From the NCBI GenBank assembly GCA_003487955.1, contig DNNJ01000056.1, positions 1 to 7,919 of the forward strand: DNA of 7,919 bases. The letters are read 5' to 3'. The notes beneath the pieces are model-generated. The model saw nothing but the letters and a program-made list of their open reading frames with translations, did no database searches and was not told where the DNA came from. The DNA is from Clostridiales bacterium (lineage in GTDB: Bacteria > Bacillota > Clostridia > Tissierellales > Sedimentibacteraceae). Shown here one piece after another: positions 6,768 to 7,919 of the stretch. The translations under genes were made by a program, and so were the position numbers. Position 1 is the stretch's first letter. Each line of letters opens with the position of its first letter.

Positions 6768-7888
6768 CCCTGGGTGCGTATGAGATGACATACTTTCTCT
6801 ATATCTTCTTCGGAGATATACGGGTGCAGGGGTAATGAGAGTACGGTATCGCACAGTCTCACAGCCACGGGGCAGCTTCCGGCAGGCAGGTTGAGGCTCT
6901 TGTATGCCGTTTGTCTATGCATGGGTGTGGGATAGTAAACCATGGAGGGAACGCCGTTTCCTTTTAATCGGAGTTGAAGCGCGTCGCGTTCTTCCTTGCT
7001 GTTGAGCCGTATGGTGTATTGCGCCCAACTGGAATAGTATCCCTCTGGAATAACGGGAGTATGGACGATTCCCCGAAGGTTGGCCGTATAGAGGCTGGCC
7101 GCCCGGTTGATGTCGGTTAATTCATATTCGCGGAAAGCTTTAAACTTGACTTGCAGGATGGCTGCCTGAAGGGTGTCGAGACGCGAATTCATGCCGATGC
7201 GCACGTTGTCGTATTTGTACGAGCCTTTGCCGTGTACACGGAGCGAATCCATCTTGGCGGCCCACTCGTCATTGTTGGTGAAAACAGCGCCGCCGTCGCC
7301 GTAACATCCCAACGGCTTGGCGGGGAAGAACGAGGTGGTGGAAATATCGCCGAAGCTGCACGCGCGCTTGCCGCCGATTGCTCCCCCAAAGCCTTGGGCC
7401 CCGTCTTCGAGAATAAGCAAACCGTATTTGCCGGCAATCTTCCGGATGGCGGCATAGTCGGCAGGCAACCCAAACAGATCGACCGTGATAATCGCTTTCG
7501 GAGTGAGCATGCCCTCCCCGGCGGTCTTCTCGACGACCCTCTCCAAATCGGCCGCGTCCATGTTAAAGGTTCCGGCGTCCACATCCACAAAAACGGGCGT
7601 CGCCCCTTCGAGGGAGATAACTTCCGCCGAGGCAAAAAAGGTGAAATCCGGCACAAACACGGCGTCGCCCTTGCCCACATCCCATGCCTTGAGGGCCAGG
7701 GTGAGGGCGTCAGTGCCGTTGCCGCAAGTGACGCAATGCTTTACGCCAACATATTCCGCTAACGAGGCTTCAAGTTCTTTTACGGGTTTTCCCATGATGT
7801 AGCCACCCGACGCAACGGTGCTTATCATCGCTTTGTCCAGCTCGGGCTTCAGTACTTGATACTGCTTTACTAAATCTCTGAATTGCAT
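6764..7888 (-). CDS. WbpE-like DegT/DnrJ/EryC1/StrS aminotransferase
   Basis: This 374-residue, PLP-dependent cytosolic enzyme transfers an amino group, usually from glutamate, to a keto-sugar nucleotide. The protein is full length for the family. Visible landmarks are GNGTDALTLAL (56-66), which contacts the PLP phosphate; D162 in EDGAQGFGG, which binds the pyridine nitrogen; and the Schiff-base lysine K191 in SFFPAKPLGCYGDGG. Further landmarks are the NSRLDTLQAAIL segment (234-245), WAQYTIRL (288-295) and LSLPLHPY (350-357). From memory these resemble Pseudomonas aeruginosa WbpE, which makes UDP-2-acetamido-3-amino-2,3-dideoxy-glucuronate from the 3-keto compound. A 3-amino-glucuronic acid product is therefore plausible but not proven, since close relatives act on 4-keto sugars. 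The ATG at 7888 follows an apparent upstream stop by one base. G+C is high and similar to the next gene. Confidence 0.95.
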   Translation of the reverse strand: MQFRDLVKQYQVLKPELDKAMISTVASGGYIMGKPVKELEASLAEYVGVKHCVTCGNGTDALTLALKAWDVGKGDAVFVPDFTFFASAEVISLEGATPVFVDVDAGTFNMDAADLERVVEKTAGEGMLTPKAIITVDLFGLPADYAAIRKIAGKYGLLILEDGAQGFGGAIGGKRACSFGDISTTSFFPAKPLGCYGDGGAVFTNNDEWAAKMDSLRVHGKGSYKYDNVRIGMNSRLDTLQAAILQVKFKAFREYELTDINRAASLYTANLRGIVHTPVIPEGYYSSWAQYTIRLNSKEERDALQLRLKGNGVPSMVYYPTPMHRQTAYKSLNLPAGSCPVAVRLCDTVLSLPLHPYISEEDIEKVCHLIRTQG

Positions 7889-7889
7889 T

Positions 7890-7919
7890 TTATCCTATTT
7901 CAATTAATCCGGTCTCTGT
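7890..7919 (-). CDS. Possible C-terminal end of upstream gene
   Basis: Reading the minus strand from the right edge, one frame is open for nine codons (TETGLIEIG) and ends with TAA at 7892-7890, a single base before the aminotransferase ATG. The other two frames hit stops sooner (TAA and TGA). A stop placed one base before a start is typical of this tightly packed operon, so this is probably the end of another sugar-nucleotide gene. Nine residues are too few to name it, and chance is possible. Confidence 0.45.
   Translation of the reverse strand, partial: TETGLIEIG

Noticed and set aside
6768..6854. Longer start for the initiating transferase at 6791 or 6854
   Set aside because: Both would overlap the aminotransferase coding region by 28-91 bp; the ATGA overlap at 6764-6767 is the more typical operon junction and places the first helix about nine residues in.
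7189..7680. 163-codon minus-strand frame overlapping the aminotransferase in another reading frame
   Set aside because: Its translation is rich in Pro, Ser and Arg, as expected from reading a GC-rich gene out of frame, and the aminotransferase frame carries all the conserved catalytic residues.
7151..7762. Long open frame of 203 codons on the plus strand, antisense to the aminotransferase gene
   Set aside because: It lies wholly inside a well-supported gene. Long antisense frames are expected in GC-rich DNA, and its translation shows no recognisable domain or hydrophobic pattern.
1..7919. Search by eye for tRNA genes, CRISPR repeats, insertion sequences, invertible promoter repeats and riboswitches
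   Set aside because: No cloverleaf, evenly spaced repeats, transposase motifs or paired long inverted repeats were recognised; nearly all the sequence is coding. A computed repeat and covariance-model search would be needed to exclude subtle cases.

Overview
The window looks like part of a Wzx/Wzy-dependent surface polysaccharide locus (capsule, exopolysaccharide or O-antigen) from a member of the Bacteroidota, probably order Bacteroidales. This rests on three things: all genes lie on one strand, the starts are preceded by A/T-rich leaders without Shine-Dalgarno sequences, and the initiating transferase has an architecture I associate with Bacteroidales. The genus cannot be fixed from this sequence alone.

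All genes are on the minus strand, so transcription runs from the right edge to the left. In that order they are: a possible last nine codons of an upstream gene (7890-7919); a WbpE-like sugar-nucleotide aminotransferase (6764-7888); a membrane-anchored sugar-phosphate (initiating) transferase (5253-6767); a Wzx flippase (3816-5231); a GT4-type glycosyltransferase (2719-3780); a Wzy polymerase (1224-2654); a second GT4-type glycosyltransferase (67-1113); and the first 23 codons of a further gene running off the left edge (1-70). Spacing is tight: 1 bp, two 4-bp ATGA overlaps, and gaps of 21, 35, 64 and 110 bp. No stretch over 300 bases lacks a gene.

Inferred pathway: the aminotransferase makes an amino-sugar nucleotide. 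The initiating transferase moves a sugar phosphate onto undecaprenyl phosphate at the inner membrane. The two GT4 enzymes, with others outside the window, extend the lipid-linked unit. Wzx flips it to the periplasm and Wzy polymerises it. Export and chain-length genes are not in this window.

The clearest feature beyond the gene list is a sharp composition change near 5250. The two genes to its right are GC-rich (sampled rows about 60% G+C), while everything to its left is AT-rich (sampled rows about 27-30%). This fits a stable sugar-activation/initiation module joined to an exchangeable, serotype-like cassette. The initiating transferase is also unusual: its middle domain looks like part of a methyltransferase fold and the usual re-entrant helix before the catalytic core is not recognisable. 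I found no RNA gene, CRISPR array, insertion sequence, invertible promoter or convincing terminator. I see no convincing evidence of an entirely new system; this is a glycan assembly locus with some less-studied parts.
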